IMG/VR virus record: IMGVR_UViG_3300037882_005099
Span: 1-23,656 of that record
Source of the DNA: a virus
DNA: 23,656 nt
Reading direction: 5' to 3' (one strand)
Each line of letters begins with the position of its first letter. Position 1 is the first letter of the stretch. Positions 14,276-21,828 of this stretch are shown one piece after another. The notes under the pieces are model-generated. The model was given only the letters and a program-made list of their open reading frames with translations. It made no database searches and was not told the DNA's origin. The translations under genes and the position numbers were made by a program.

Positions 14276-14370
14276 GGATCGAGGCGGCAGTGCTGGGCCT
14301 GTTGATGCTGGCGGCTTATGCGGAGATGATCCGGGGGGCGGTGCGGGTGGTAATCGGGTTAGGCGGGTAG
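14266..14370 (+). CDS. 34-aa membrane peptide
   Basis: An ATG at 14266 lies inside the end of the SNase-like gene in another frame, preceded by GGAAGGGG at a good spacing of five bases. The peptide begins MSLRIEAAVLGLLMLAAYAE and has one short hydrophobic span, then a basic and hydrophobic tail. The strong ribosome site and the overlap style of this operon support it. Function is unknown. Confidence 0.5.
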   Translation: MSLRIEAAVLGLLMLAAYAEMIRGAVRVVIGLGG

Positions 14371-14414
14371 CGCAGCATCGGACTTACGCGCTGTGCAAAC
14401 GGAAATGTCGCACT

Positions 14415-14452
14415 TTGACTTCGACCAGCCTACATCATTTTTCTTATATCTA
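14415..14452 (+). promoter_or_regulatory. Possible promoter of the second + strand cassette
   Basis: The 97-nt gap before 14468 is A+T-rich. TTGACT starts at 14416, and TCGACC (14422-14427) is 17 nt from TTATAT (14445-14450). Neither pairing is close to consensus. GGGAG sits four bases before the first ATG. A separate promoter here is plausible but weakly supported. Confidence 0.3.
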
Positions 14453-14467
14453 AGTTGAGGGAGCTGT

Positions 14468-14788
14468 ATGGACGGAACGCATGTAGCTGGTGAAGTCGTT
14501 ACAGCAGGAACGGCGCTTGCTGGTTTTATTCTCATTTATATTGCTAGCTTAGTCACAGGCTATGGTGGTTATCAGCCGCAAGAACAGAAGAGGGTCATTA
14601 TCGGATTTTTGTCGCGCGCATGGATCGCATTTGTAGGAATGGTGATGGCGCTATTAGCCACAGCCCTATCAATTATTGGGAAGTGGGAAGGCAATGTCTG
14701 CGCCGCGAATGTAGCCGTCTGGCTACTAATAGCGGCATTTGCATGGGCGGTGTTGACGACCGTGCTCATAATAAGGGAGATAAAATGA
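14468..14788 (+). CDS. Three-helix membrane protein of the A+T-richer cassette
   Basis: The 106-aa protein has three hydrophobic segments: about 13-34 (GTALAGFILIYIASLV), 50-70 (AWIAFVGMVMALLATALSII) and 79-101 (AVWLLIAAFAWAVLTTVLII). A basic loop with QEQKRV lies between the first two. It is an integral inner-membrane protein with no recognised family. GGGAG four bases before the ATG is a good ribosome site. The stop is inside the ATGA that starts the next gene, and base composition is lower in G+C than in the flanking phage genes, which suggests recent acquisition. Confidence 0.75.
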   Translation: MDGTHVAGEVVTAGTALAGFILIYIASLVTGYGGYQPQEQKRVIIGFLSRAWIAFVGMVMALLATALSIIGKWEGNVCAANVAVWLLIAAFAWAVLTTVLIIREIK

Positions 14789-15108
14789 TGGCCCTTACCC
14801 TGGAGGCTGAACAGCGCCTAGACGATGTTGGCGTGACGGCATTTTATGACGACGATGCAGATGTCTGGCTCGCCACTGTCCGCGCAACAAAAAATTTTGT
14901 GTCAGGGAACTTCCCAGCTCACTCACGGATTCGTAGAGACGATGTAGCGAAGGCGCTTGTGCCTATCCTTGAGGTCCACGAAGGTTTTAAGGATTTTCGA
15001 GCCGAAAATAAACTTCGCGGAAAATTTTGGGTAAAAGACTTTGCTGATCTGCTGATCGACAAAACTTGGGACACACTGGAGCAGGAGGACAACCATGGCG
15101 AAGAATGA
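14785..15108 (+). CDS. 107-aa soluble protein of the A+T-richer cassette
   Basis: The start is ATG 14785 (MMALTLEAEQRLDDVG), coupled by ATGA and preceded by AAGGGAG. The protein is acidic at the N-terminus (YDDDADVW) and mixed in structure, with KNFVSGNFPAHSRIRRDDVA followed by a second half rich in Lys, Phe and Asp. It has no signal or membrane span. I do not recognise a family. Being tied to a membrane protein upstream and a 49-aa protein downstream, it probably works with them. Confidence 0.72.
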   Translation: MMALTLEAEQRLDDVGVTAFYDDDADVWLATVRATKNFVSGNFPAHSRIRRDDVAKALVPILEVHEGFKDFRAENKLRGKFWVKDFADLLIDKTWDTLEQEDNHGEE

Positions 15109-15244
15109 TCAAAATCTGAAGGCGTCAGAGGACTTCATCCGTCAGGTACTAGCAAAGAATTTTCGGCAAAGTGTACCCGCCGATGCCCTGCGCGCTGCCG
15201 CTGAAAAGCTTTGTGCGTCGGTCCCTGGACGTGCCACATCCTGA
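15095..15244 (+). CDS. 49-aa third protein of the cassette
   Basis: ATG 15095 follows a perfect AGGAGG six bases upstream and lies within the end of the 107-aa gene. The product starts MAKNDQNLKASEDFIRQVLA, is helical and basic, and ends at 15244, 35 nt before the convergent gpD stop. The strong ribosome site makes it the best supported of the very small genes here. No function can be assigned. Confidence 0.65.
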   Translation: MAKNDQNLKASEDFIRQVLAKNFRQSVPADALRAAAEKLCASVPGRATS

Positions 15245-15279
15245 GTTTTCTTTCGCAACGACCGTGCTTGCCCAGCAGC

Positions 15280-16299
15280 TCACTCGGTCTCGAACTTGAT
15301 CGAAGTGGTGAGGCCGCCGGATGAGAGGCGGGTGGAGATTTCCGAAACCAGCCAAGGCAGCGCATCGATCTCGCTATCCCAGCCCTTGAGCTCTGCCGCC
15401 TGATTGGGGATGAATGTGGGATCGCCGAGTGCCAGCGTGTAATCGAATTCATAGGCCGCGCGGCGGTTGCGTTCGGTTTCGGCCTTGGTCGCGGCCTCTG
15501 CCTCACCCTTGCTGCCATAGACGGTCTTTAGCCGCTTGCGCTTTTTGCCGCCGGATTTGACGACGCGGCGACGGCCTGCATCCTGATCCTGGTATCGCGC
15601 CTCTGCGCCATCATGTTCGTTTCGCTGGGCGTGGCGGAAGGTCCAATTCCAGCCATCGCGGCGAGTGATCGTGCGGCGCGGGATATCCTTGCCGCTGGCG
15701 GTGGTGGCCGCGCCAATTGGCATGAAGACAAGGGTCTGATCCTTGACCGTGGCGACGGCATCGTAGCGACGGCCGAGATCGCGGATGAATTGCATATCGG
15801 ATTTGCCCGCCTGTTCGATCACCGCAATTGGCTTGCCCGCCAGATCGGCATGGATGGCAGTGCGCAGGCCGTGGCGACCGGCGATATCCTGCAGGATCTG
15901 GCCAAGGGTCTTGCCCTTCCACACAGCATCGCGGCGGGTGCGATATTCGCCAGTGAGATCGGCGGCGCGGGCGCGAATGGAGATGGTGTCGGGCGGGCCG
16001 GAGCGCTCGACCTCGTCCACCTTGAAGCGGCCCTTGTCGATCAGGCCGGGGGTGACGTCACTGCCGCGCGTCCAGCCGATGGCCAGTTGCAGCACGGCCC
16101 CGGCCTTTGGCGGGACCATGGCCCCATCGTGATTGTGAATGGTGATATCGAGCTGATCCGATTCCTCGCCGCGCTTTTCGGTGAGAGTAAGCTCTAACAG
16201 GCGCGGGTTGATCTTTTCTGCCAGATCGGTGCCATCGGCCAGCGTCAAGCGCAGGCCAGGGACGTTGGCGACGTTTTGCCCGGTGTCTTGATCCGCCAT
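15280..16299 (-). CDS. D: Phage late control protein D (P2 gpD-like tail protein)
   Basis: This 339-aa protein matches P2 gpD, a baseplate-hub or tail-tip component related to T4 gp27. Recognisable parts are the strand-rich N-terminus (LELTLTEKRGEESDQLDITI), the central DMQFIRDLGRRYDAVATVKD block and the C-terminal EFDYTLALGDPTFIPNQAAEL. A basic Lys/Arg-rich stretch (SGGKKRKRLK) lies near residue 255. It is the last gene of the leftward tail operon, as D ends the P2 FETUD operon, and its start overlaps the gpU stop by TGATG. Confidence 0.93.
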   Translation of the reverse strand: MADQDTGQNVANVPGLRLTLADGTDLAEKINPRLLELTLTEKRGEESDQLDITIHNHDGAMVPPKAGAVLQLAIGWTRGSDVTPGLIDKGRFKVDEVERSGPPDTISIRARAADLTGEYRTRRDAVWKGKTLGQILQDIAGRHGLRTAIHADLAGKPIAVIEQAGKSDMQFIRDLGRRYDAVATVKDQTLVFMPIGAATTASGKDIPRRTITRRDGWNWTFRHAQRNEHDGAEARYQDQDAGRRRVVKSGGKKRKRLKTVYGSKGEAEAATKAETERNRRAAYEFDYTLALGDPTFIPNQAAELKGWDSEIDALPWLVSEISTRLSSGGLTTSIKFETE

Positions 16300-16808
16300 C
16301 AGTCTGCCCGTTCGAGATCAATGGTGAAATCGATCTTGCGCGCGATGCCACCGGCCATGATGACGGTGCCGGTCTGATCGATGCCGATGATGCGATAGCT
16401 GCCCCAAACGGTGCCGCGCCCATCGACGAGCGGCCAGTTATCGCCGGTGCCTGCCATTTCGACCAGGCTGGCTATGGCGCCGATGCTGCCCATGATTTCG
16501 GGGACGAGTATACCGGGCAAGCTGACGCTGTCTTCGCCGGGGCCAACATATTGGCTGGCTGGGCGGGCGAGAAAGCGTTCGGAGCTGGCATGCCGCCAGC
16601 TTTGCCGCCGCGACCATGAGTCATAGGCCAAGCTATCAAAGCCAAAGACGAACATGCCGAGCGACATGAGCTCACGCGATCCGGGGACGGGCACGACATC
16701 GGTGCCATTGAGCAAGCGATCGAGCTGACGCGCCTGATAATCTGCGCCCTCGGCCCGGTTGCGCCAATTGTCGAAGGGCAGGCCGGGGATGCCGGGGATC
16801 TTGGCCAT
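16299..16808 (-). CDS. U: Tail protein gpU with N-terminal extension
   Basis: From about residue 48 on the protein follows P2 gpU closely: LMSLGMFVFGFDSLAYDS, then SVSLPGILVPEIMGS, NWPLVDGRGTVWGSYRI and ARKIDFTIDLERAD. gpU is a tail completion or terminator protein acting at the tail tube end. An extra stretch of about 46 residues precedes this core (MAKIPGIPGLPFDNWRNRAE). I choose ATG 16808 because GAGGA lies about nine bases upstream; an internal ATG at the core has no good ribosome site. The total is 169 aa. The gene lies 2 nt after the tape-measure stop. Confidence 0.9.
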   Translation of the reverse strand: MAKIPGIPGLPFDNWRNRAEGADYQARQLDRLLNGTDVVPVPGSRELMSLGMFVFGFDSLAYDSWSRRQSWRHASSERFLARPASQYVGPGEDSVSLPGILVPEIMGSIGAIASLVEMAGTGDNWPLVDGRGTVWGSYRIIGIDQTGTVIMAGGIARKIDFTIDLERAD

Positions 16809-16810
16809 GA

Positions 16811-19111
16811 TCAATAATCCTCGAATGTGCTGTTGCCATGATCGCCCAAAGCGCGCTTCAGTTTCTTCATGACCTTTTCAGCAATTGCGTCCGCATCTTC
16901 GCCTGGCGCGGCGTTGACGTTGAGCGTGATCGAGATCGGTGCAGGCGTGGCCATGGCAGCGCCAGTGCCGCGTGATCCCATGGCCTGGCCGTTGGCGGGC
17001 AGCATGGCCAAGGCCCCGGCAGCGGTGATTCCTGAGGCAAGCCGCGACATTGAGCGCATGGCGTCAAGGCCGCCATGATCAATCCCTAATGCAAGTCCTT
17101 GGCTTACAAACTCACCGGAACGCATCCAAAGGCGACTAGGCGATCTGATTTCTTGTTGCTTGTTGAAGCGCTCAATTGACACCAGTGATTTCAATGCGCC
17201 CCAAACTGCACCTGCACCGGATTTGATCCCACGCACCAAACCCGCGACTATTTGTCGACCAATCTGTGTGAAGGCGCTGATCTTTGCATAGAGCCAGTTG
17301 ATCGCGCTGGAGAACGCGCCCTTGATCGTATCCCAATGGGTGATGATGAGCGAAGCAGCATAGCCAATGGGGCCAGTGAAGGCGAGTATCTTGACCGCGT
17401 TGGCTTTGAGCCAATTCCAGAACTGGCCGAGCCAGCCCATGGCCGTCCAAAATGCTGCCTTGATCTGATCCCAATAGGTGTAGATCAGATAGGCAGCAAC
17501 GCCGATGGCCATGACGATCAGGCCAATGGGGTTCATCATGAGCGCCCGCCCAACGAACATGATGGCGCGTCCAGCCATCATCATGCCTGTGCGGAACAGG
17601 CCAAGCCAATCGAGGCGCATCAAGCCCAGCTTGCTGAGTACACCCCAAAAGCGACCGATAGGGCCAAGCAGTCCACCAAACATGAACTGCAGCGCCCCAA
17701 GGCCAATGCGGAAAGCGGCAAAGCCAGCGACAATGCTCATGACAGTTGTGGCCAGCTCAGGGTTGGCGCGCGCCCAATCACCCACCCAGCGGGCACCGGA
17801 GGCAAGATAGCCCATCACTTGCGTCATCACCGGCAACAAGGTGGTGCCCAACTCAATTGCCAGGGTGGAGGCCGTCGCCTTGAATGCTTCCCAACTGACA
17901 TTGGCATCGTTGAGCAGGCGCTGGTCGAAAGCCTTTTCAGTTGTACCGCTGGACTTCATCGATGCATCGCGGATCTTGCGATATTCATCGAGATTCTGGA
18001 TCAGGCTGCGGATCGCGCCTTGAGCCTGCATGTCTTCGAAGCCGAAGCCCAGCTTCTTCAGATCGCCGGCGGTGGCCTGTTTGGTGATAAGGGCAATTGC
18101 CTCGAATGAATCCATGCCCGCATCGGTGAGCTTTTTCATTTGCGCAGGCAGATCGATGCCAAAATTCTTACTGAAGGCTTTGATCGTGGCAGGCGAATTG
18201 ATCTTGGCCAGCAAGTTCTGGATATTGTTCGCGGCCTGATCGGCGTTGCCTGTGCCTTTTTCTGCGATCTGGAGGGCAGCAGAGAGGTTTCCGACTGCAT
18301 CGAGGCCGCTCTCGCCAAGCGCCTGCAGCTGCGCTGTGAGGGCCGGGAAATGGCGCGCCATGTCGCGGATTTCGAACGCGCCCATATTCCCGGACGCCGC
18401 CATGATATCGAGCGCGGCGCTGGTCTGGTTGATTGGCACCTTCAGATTGTTGAGATTGGCATAGGCAGCGGCTGCGCCATCCGCCAGATCGACCTTGAAA
18501 GCGGTGCCCAAACGGCCAATGGCAGGGACCATGATCGCAGCGCGACGCGGATCCAGACCCTTGCCGGAGAGGACATCGACTGCCGCGCGCATGGACTCGG
18601 GCATTTGCCGTGCCGCAGCTGCTCCTGCCAGAATGTTATCGCGCAGCTGCGCGGTTTCGCGATTCGAGAGATTGGCCTTTTGCTGGATATCGACCATGCC
18701 CGAACTGAAGGCTGCTGCCGCCGACACGGCCACGATCAGCGGTGCAGCCAGCGAGGCCCCGGCCACCATGTTGTCTGTGCCGCGCTGCTTGTATTCATCG
18801 GCCTTGGCGGTAATGCCCGCAGTACGTTCATCGATGGCGTTGATGCGGCTTTGCTGGCGCAGCGCCTCATTGGCATCAAGCACTGCTTGAGCCAGTGCCT
18901 TTTCGCGCTCGACCAGACCAGTGACATTGCCCGATGCGTTGGCGATTTCCCGGCGCACCGATGCCAGGCTGCGTTCGAGCATCTTGGTATTGCTGGCCAT
19001 GTCGCGCAGCGATTGCGAGCCGGAGCGACCCGCGCCGATGATGTTGCGGATCGCGCCCGACATTTTGTCGACGCCAAGGAAGTTGACGGTCAGATTCAGC
19101 TTGCTGCTCAT
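16811..19111 (-). CDS. T: Tail tape measure protein
   Basis: At 766 aa this is the longest tail gene, as expected for the protein that sets tail length. The N-terminal quarter is helical and coiled-coil-like (SLRDMASNTKMLERSLASVR). Hydrophobic stretches occur near 120-140 and again between about 445 and 590, the latter rich in Trp, Met and Gly. The TP901-type core includes VDVLSGKGLDPRRAAIMVPA and LGESGLDAVGNLSAALQIAE. The C-terminus has IRSPSRLWMRSGEF, common in tape measures. The start is ATG 19111, overlapping the E' stop by TGATG; a GTG one codon earlier is possible. Confidence 0.94.
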   Translation of the reverse strand: MSSKLNLTVNFLGVDKMSGAIRNIIGAGRSGSQSLRDMASNTKMLERSLASVRREIANASGNVTGLVEREKALAQAVLDANEALRQQSRINAIDERTAGITAKADEYKQRGTDNMVAGASLAAPLIVAVSAAAAFSSGMVDIQQKANLSNRETAQLRDNILAGAAAARQMPESMRAAVDVLSGKGLDPRRAAIMVPAIGRLGTAFKVDLADGAAAAYANLNNLKVPINQTSAALDIMAASGNMGAFEIRDMARHFPALTAQLQALGESGLDAVGNLSAALQIAEKGTGNADQAANNIQNLLAKINSPATIKAFSKNFGIDLPAQMKKLTDAGMDSFEAIALITKQATAGDLKKLGFGFEDMQAQGAIRSLIQNLDEYRKIRDASMKSSGTTEKAFDQRLLNDANVSWEAFKATASTLAIELGTTLLPVMTQVMGYLASGARWVGDWARANPELATTVMSIVAGFAAFRIGLGALQFMFGGLLGPIGRFWGVLSKLGLMRLDWLGLFRTGMMMAGRAIMFVGRALMMNPIGLIVMAIGVAAYLIYTYWDQIKAAFWTAMGWLGQFWNWLKANAVKILAFTGPIGYAASLIITHWDTIKGAFSSAINWLYAKISAFTQIGRQIVAGLVRGIKSGAGAVWGALKSLVSIERFNKQQEIRSPSRLWMRSGEFVSQGLALGIDHGGLDAMRSMSRLASGITAAGALAMLPANGQAMGSRGTGAAMATPAPISITLNVNAAPGEDADAIAEKVMKKLKRALGDHGNSTFEDY

Positions 19112-19239
19112 CACCCTTCCTTTGCGTGAACCTTATTCCAGCGATCGATGGCCAGGCGTCTCCATCGGATCAGTTCCTCAATTTCCAAGGCCTCCAAATC
19201 AGACAGCGACCAATGGAAGATCATGGCAATATCGGCCAT
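19111..19239 (-). CDS. Tail assembly protein E' (GpE-like), in -1 frame
   Basis: The 42 residues from ATG 19239 (MADIAMIFHWSLSDLEALEI) match the small P2 E' product and its relatives, which have the same MADIATIFHW-type start. The ATG overlaps the gpE stop as TGATG, with GAAGGG just before it, so it may be translated alone. The same frame is open upstream to the slippery site at 19302-19308, so it is more likely the C-terminal part of an E-E' fusion of 158 aa. Such proteins act as tail chaperones around the tape measure. Confidence 0.85.
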   Translation of the reverse strand: MADIAMIFHWSLSDLEALEIEELIRWRRLAIDRWNKVHAKEG

Positions 19240-19586
19240 CAGCCCTTCGACTGTTGTTCCTCGATCATCTGATCCATCATCGCCCGCTCCGCCTTGGTCA
19301 TAAAAAAACCACGGATGACGCCGCCACACTGAGCCAGATCCTCAAGCTCAAGATTGGCGGCTTCGGCATCGGTGATGCTGGGCATCGAAATGCGGGGCAG
19401 CACCTTGATGATGCAGGAAATATCGGCGGTGAGCAGATCGGTGAGGGAGAGGCCGCGCAGCTCGCCTGCCTTGGGCTTGCGCAGATCCAGTTTCTCGATG
19501 CGGGTTTCGCCGCGCATGATCGGCTCTGACAGATCGACGGTCTGGATTTTTGGGGCGGCTGCCAAGTTTTTATCAATATCAAGCAT
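19239..19586 (-). CDS. E: Tail assembly chaperone gpE
   Basis: This 115-aa protein has the size and position of P2 gpE, between the tail tube gene and the tape measure. It is acidic and helical, with a strand-turn pattern at 14-40 (KIQTVDLSEPIMRGETRIEK) and the conserved core GELRGLSLTDLLTADI. AGGAA six bases before ATG 19586 supports the start. Its last codons contain GGT TTT TTT, the frameshift site. With the tube and tape measure it would chaperone tail assembly. Confidence 0.88.
   Translation of the reverse strand: MLDIDKNLAAAPKIQTVDLSEPIMRGETRIEKLDLRKPKAGELRGLSLTDLLTADISCIIKVLPRISMPSITDAEAANLELEDLAQCGGVIRGFFMTKAERAMMDQMIEEQQSKG
19302..19308 (-). promoter_or_regulatory. Programmed -1 frameshift slippery site T TTT TTT
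   Basis: Seven A residues on the + strand give T TTT TTT in exactly the gpE zero frame (GGT TTT TTT ATG, codons 93-96). A slip of -1 continues as TAT GAC CAA for 63 codons to the E' stop, giving a 158-residue E-E' fusion. P2 and many tailed phages have such a site between these two genes. Confidence 0.85.
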
Positions 19587-19621
19587 AGCGGGTTCCTGTG
19601 CTGTTTAGCGGGTGGCGGGAT

Positions 19622-19683
19622 GGGGCGACTGATCAAGACCAGCCGCCCCCAAGGGCATCACGCCCGCTATTTTCGTGATGCCC
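19622..19683 (-). other. Two hairpins between the tail tube gene and gpE
   Basis: GGGCATCACG (19653-19662) and CGTGATGCCC (19674-19683) form a perfect 10-bp stem with an 11-nt loop. Just beyond it on the - strand, TGGGGCG and CGCCCCCA near 19621-19651 can form a second, shorter stem. No T run follows either, so they are not classical terminators. They may stabilise the abundant tube mRNA or lower downstream expression. Confidence 0.55.
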
Positions 19684-19703
19684 AAGCAGCGAATGCGGCT
19701 GGA

Positions 19704-20213
19704 TCAGAGGCCCATGGCCTCGCGGATATCGGCGTAGCGATCGACGCCATCGACAACGAAAATGCTGTTGAGCATGTCGATTTCGATTTCGGTGCGCCCG
19801 TCGATTACAAGTTTGTAATAGGCGAGCGGCATCTTGACCTTATGCTCGGTGTCCTCGCCGGGTTTGGCGTTGCCCATATCGATTTCTTCATGGCGACCGC
19901 GCATGACGATCTCGACCGATTCCACCGCGCTGCCATCGTCGCGCTGATAGGCCCCGACCAGGCGTAGCAAAACGCCATCGAGGCGCGTGATGCCAAACTG
20001 GCGCATCACCTGTTTGACCAAGCCGCCAAGGGTGAATTCGGCCTCCATGAGGCCAAGGCCCATGTCGATCTTGACCGGGCCAAGCATGCCGCCGCCGCGA
20101 TATTCCTCCATCTGCAGCGCCAGCTTTGGCTGGGTGAATTCGGAGACGACGCCCAGATAGGAATTGCCATCGTTGAACAGGTTGAAGTTTTTGAGTTTGC
20201 GGGGCAGGCCCAT
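19704..20213 (-). CDS. FII: Major tail tube protein (P2 FII-like)
   Basis: The start is ATG 20213 (MGLPRKLKNFNLFNDGNSYLG), preceded by AAGGA seven bases upstream; a longer frame to 20258 lacks support. The 169-aa protein keeps the P2 FII pattern: the N-terminal KNFNLFNDG, the GRHEEIDMGNAKPGEDTEHK block, YYKLVIDGRTEIEIDMLNSI and a short C-terminus. It forms the inner tube through which DNA passes. The gene lies between sheath and gpE, as in P2. Confidence 0.93.
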   Translation of the reverse strand: MGLPRKLKNFNLFNDGNSYLGVVSEFTQPKLALQMEEYRGGGMLGPVKIDMGLGLMEAEFTLGGLVKQVMRQFGITRLDGVLLRLVGAYQRDDGSAVESVEIVMRGRHEEIDMGNAKPGEDTEHKVKMPLAYYKLVIDGRTEIEIDMLNSIFVVDGVDRYADIREAMGL

Positions 20214-20275
20214 AGTCAGATCCTTTCGAAAGGGGAGAGCGCCAAAATGCCTGGCCAAAATACCGGAGCGCGCGA

Positions 20276-21427
20276 TCAGTTCAGTTGATCGGCGAAACCG
20301 GCATAATATTTGTCGGTAATGCGCTGGTTCAGGCCGATATCCTCAGCCGGAGCAGTGGGGGTAAAATCATAATCGATCACCAGCTTGCCACCGGCTAGAT
20401 TGGTCTGGGTGTTCAGGGCACCATCGAACCAGGCGCGGCCATCAATGATACGGCCCTGTGCCTTTAGGCTGCGGATTTCAGCGTTGATGGTTTCGATGAT
20501 GTCCTTGATCAGGCTGACGGTCATCGGCTTATCGACAGCCCAGGCAATGCCGCGCGCAATGGTATCCTGCAGGGCCTGGCTGGTTCGCACTGCGCTTTCG
20601 AATGCGAATTCGGGCGCTTCCGAGCAGGTACGGTTGCCCCAAAAGCGGAAGCCAGTCATGCGGATCATGGTGGTGACCTGGCCATCATTGAGCAGGCCTG
20701 CTGCCGTGCTGGAATCCTGCAGATCGAAATAGACCGATTTGTCGATGCCAATGACGCCATCGACGGCCACATTTGACAAGGTCTTGTGCCAACCCTGCTC
20801 TTCATCGATGCGGGCGCGCAGGCCTAGGGCGCGGGCGACAGCATCGCCAAGGAAGCCGCCGGTGAAGTTTGGCCAGATCAGCATCAGTTCGCGGGCGGCA
20901 AAGTTTTCACGATAGGTGAGCGCTTCGTCGATATCGTCGCCAATGGCGCGAGCATAGACAAAGCCGCGCAGCTTGCGCGCGATGATCGCCATTTCAGTCG
21001 TGACAGCCTGTGTGTCGAGGCCCGGTGCGCCAATGATACGCGGGCGGACATCAAGCTTTGCCTCTGCATCGAGCAGGGCCTGCAGGCCGGTGCCGACGCC
21101 ATTGACGATCGAACCGATGACATTCGCCTCGGTTGCCTCATCATCGACGCCAGCGGCGACGCGGACCACGACCAGAATGGGCGAGGTTTGATCAGCAATC
21201 GCCTCAAGCGTGGGGAGCAAGGTGCCACCAGTACCAGCATCGCCAATGGCAGCACGGATATCGGTGACCAGCACTGGCGTGTTAAGCGGAAAGGCTGCGT
21301 TCAGCGCATCGGTGGCCGCGCCAACTGCGGCGGTGGCGGTGGCGACCAGGCCAATGATGGCCGTGGCGACAGGAACGATCGGGCGAGCGCCAGTGGTCAG
21401 CTCGTTTACTTTGATACCGTGCGGCAT
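20276..21427 (-). CDS. FI: Contractile tail sheath protein (P2 FI-like)
   Basis: This 383-aa protein surrounds the tube and contracts on infection. Conserved sheath features include the N-terminal HGIKVNELTTGARPIVPVAT, the FPLNTPVLVTDI block, RPRIIGAPGLDT, LTYRENFAARELMLIWPNF, FRFWGNRTCSE and the C-terminal LVIDYDFTPTAPAEDI. The start is supported by AAGGAG eight bases upstream of ATG 21427. The gene confirms a contractile (myovirus-type) tail. It is followed by 62 nt of untranslated spacer before the tube gene, which contains the palindrome CCTTTCGAAAGG. Confidence 0.95.
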   Translation of the reverse strand: MPHGIKVNELTTGARPIVPVATAIIGLVATATAAVGAATDALNAAFPLNTPVLVTDIRAAIGDAGTGGTLLPTLEAIADQTSPILVVVRVAAGVDDEATEANVIGSIVNGVGTGLQALLDAEAKLDVRPRIIGAPGLDTQAVTTEMAIIARKLRGFVYARAIGDDIDEALTYRENFAARELMLIWPNFTGGFLGDAVARALGLRARIDEEQGWHKTLSNVAVDGVIGIDKSVYFDLQDSSTAAGLLNDGQVTTMIRMTGFRFWGNRTCSEAPEFAFESAVRTSQALQDTIARGIAWAVDKPMTVSLIKDIIETINAEIRSLKAQGRIIDGRAWFDGALNTQTNLAGGKLVIDYDFTPTAPAEDIGLNQRITDKYYAGFADQLN

Positions 21428-21447
21428 GGACGTGGCTCCTTTGGTGG

Positions 21448-21828
21448 TCAGTTCAGGGCAGCGACGGTGGTTGCACCGCCGCGCCGGATAGGGATGGACA
21501 GGCGGACATGATCATTGGCGCGGGGCAGATCGGTACGCTCACCCGACAGGTTGATGGTAAGTTCGCCATTGGCCGTGCCGGGGCTTATCGAAATCGCCTT
21601 GAGCTTGAGGCGCGGTTCCCAGCGCGCGATCGCGACGGCCGTCGCGGCAAAGACGAGCTGACGGGTCGCCGGGTTAATTGGCTGGTCGATCAGGTCGATC
21701 AGCATCGATCCATAATCGCGGCGCATGACGCGCGAGCCCAGAGGCGTCGACAGGATATCGCCAATCGACTGCGCCAGATGCGCGTTGCCAGCCAGTGCCT
21801 GGCCGGATTGGCGGTGCATGCCGATCAT
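21448..21828 (-). CDS. W: Baseplate wedge protein gpW (gp25-like)
   Basis: The 126-aa protein has the gp25/GPW pattern: LAQSIGDILSTPLGSRVMRR, then DYGSMLIDLIDQPINPATRQ and an EPRLKLKAI strand. In P2 gpW is part of the baseplate wedge that nucleates sheath assembly. Its ATG overlaps the gpV stop (ATGA), and 20 nt separate it from the sheath gene. In P2 the gene after W is J; here the sheath follows directly. Confidence 0.93.
   Translation of the reverse strand: MIGMHRQSGQALAGNAHLAQSIGDILSTPLGSRVMRRDYGSMLIDLIDQPINPATRQLVFAATAVAIARWEPRLKLKAISISPGTANGELTINLSGERTDLPRANDHVRLSIPIRRGGATTVAALN

Noticed and set aside
18140-19129. + strand frame of 329 codons opposite the tape measure
   Set aside because: Shadow of the tape measure gene; no ribosome site or domain.
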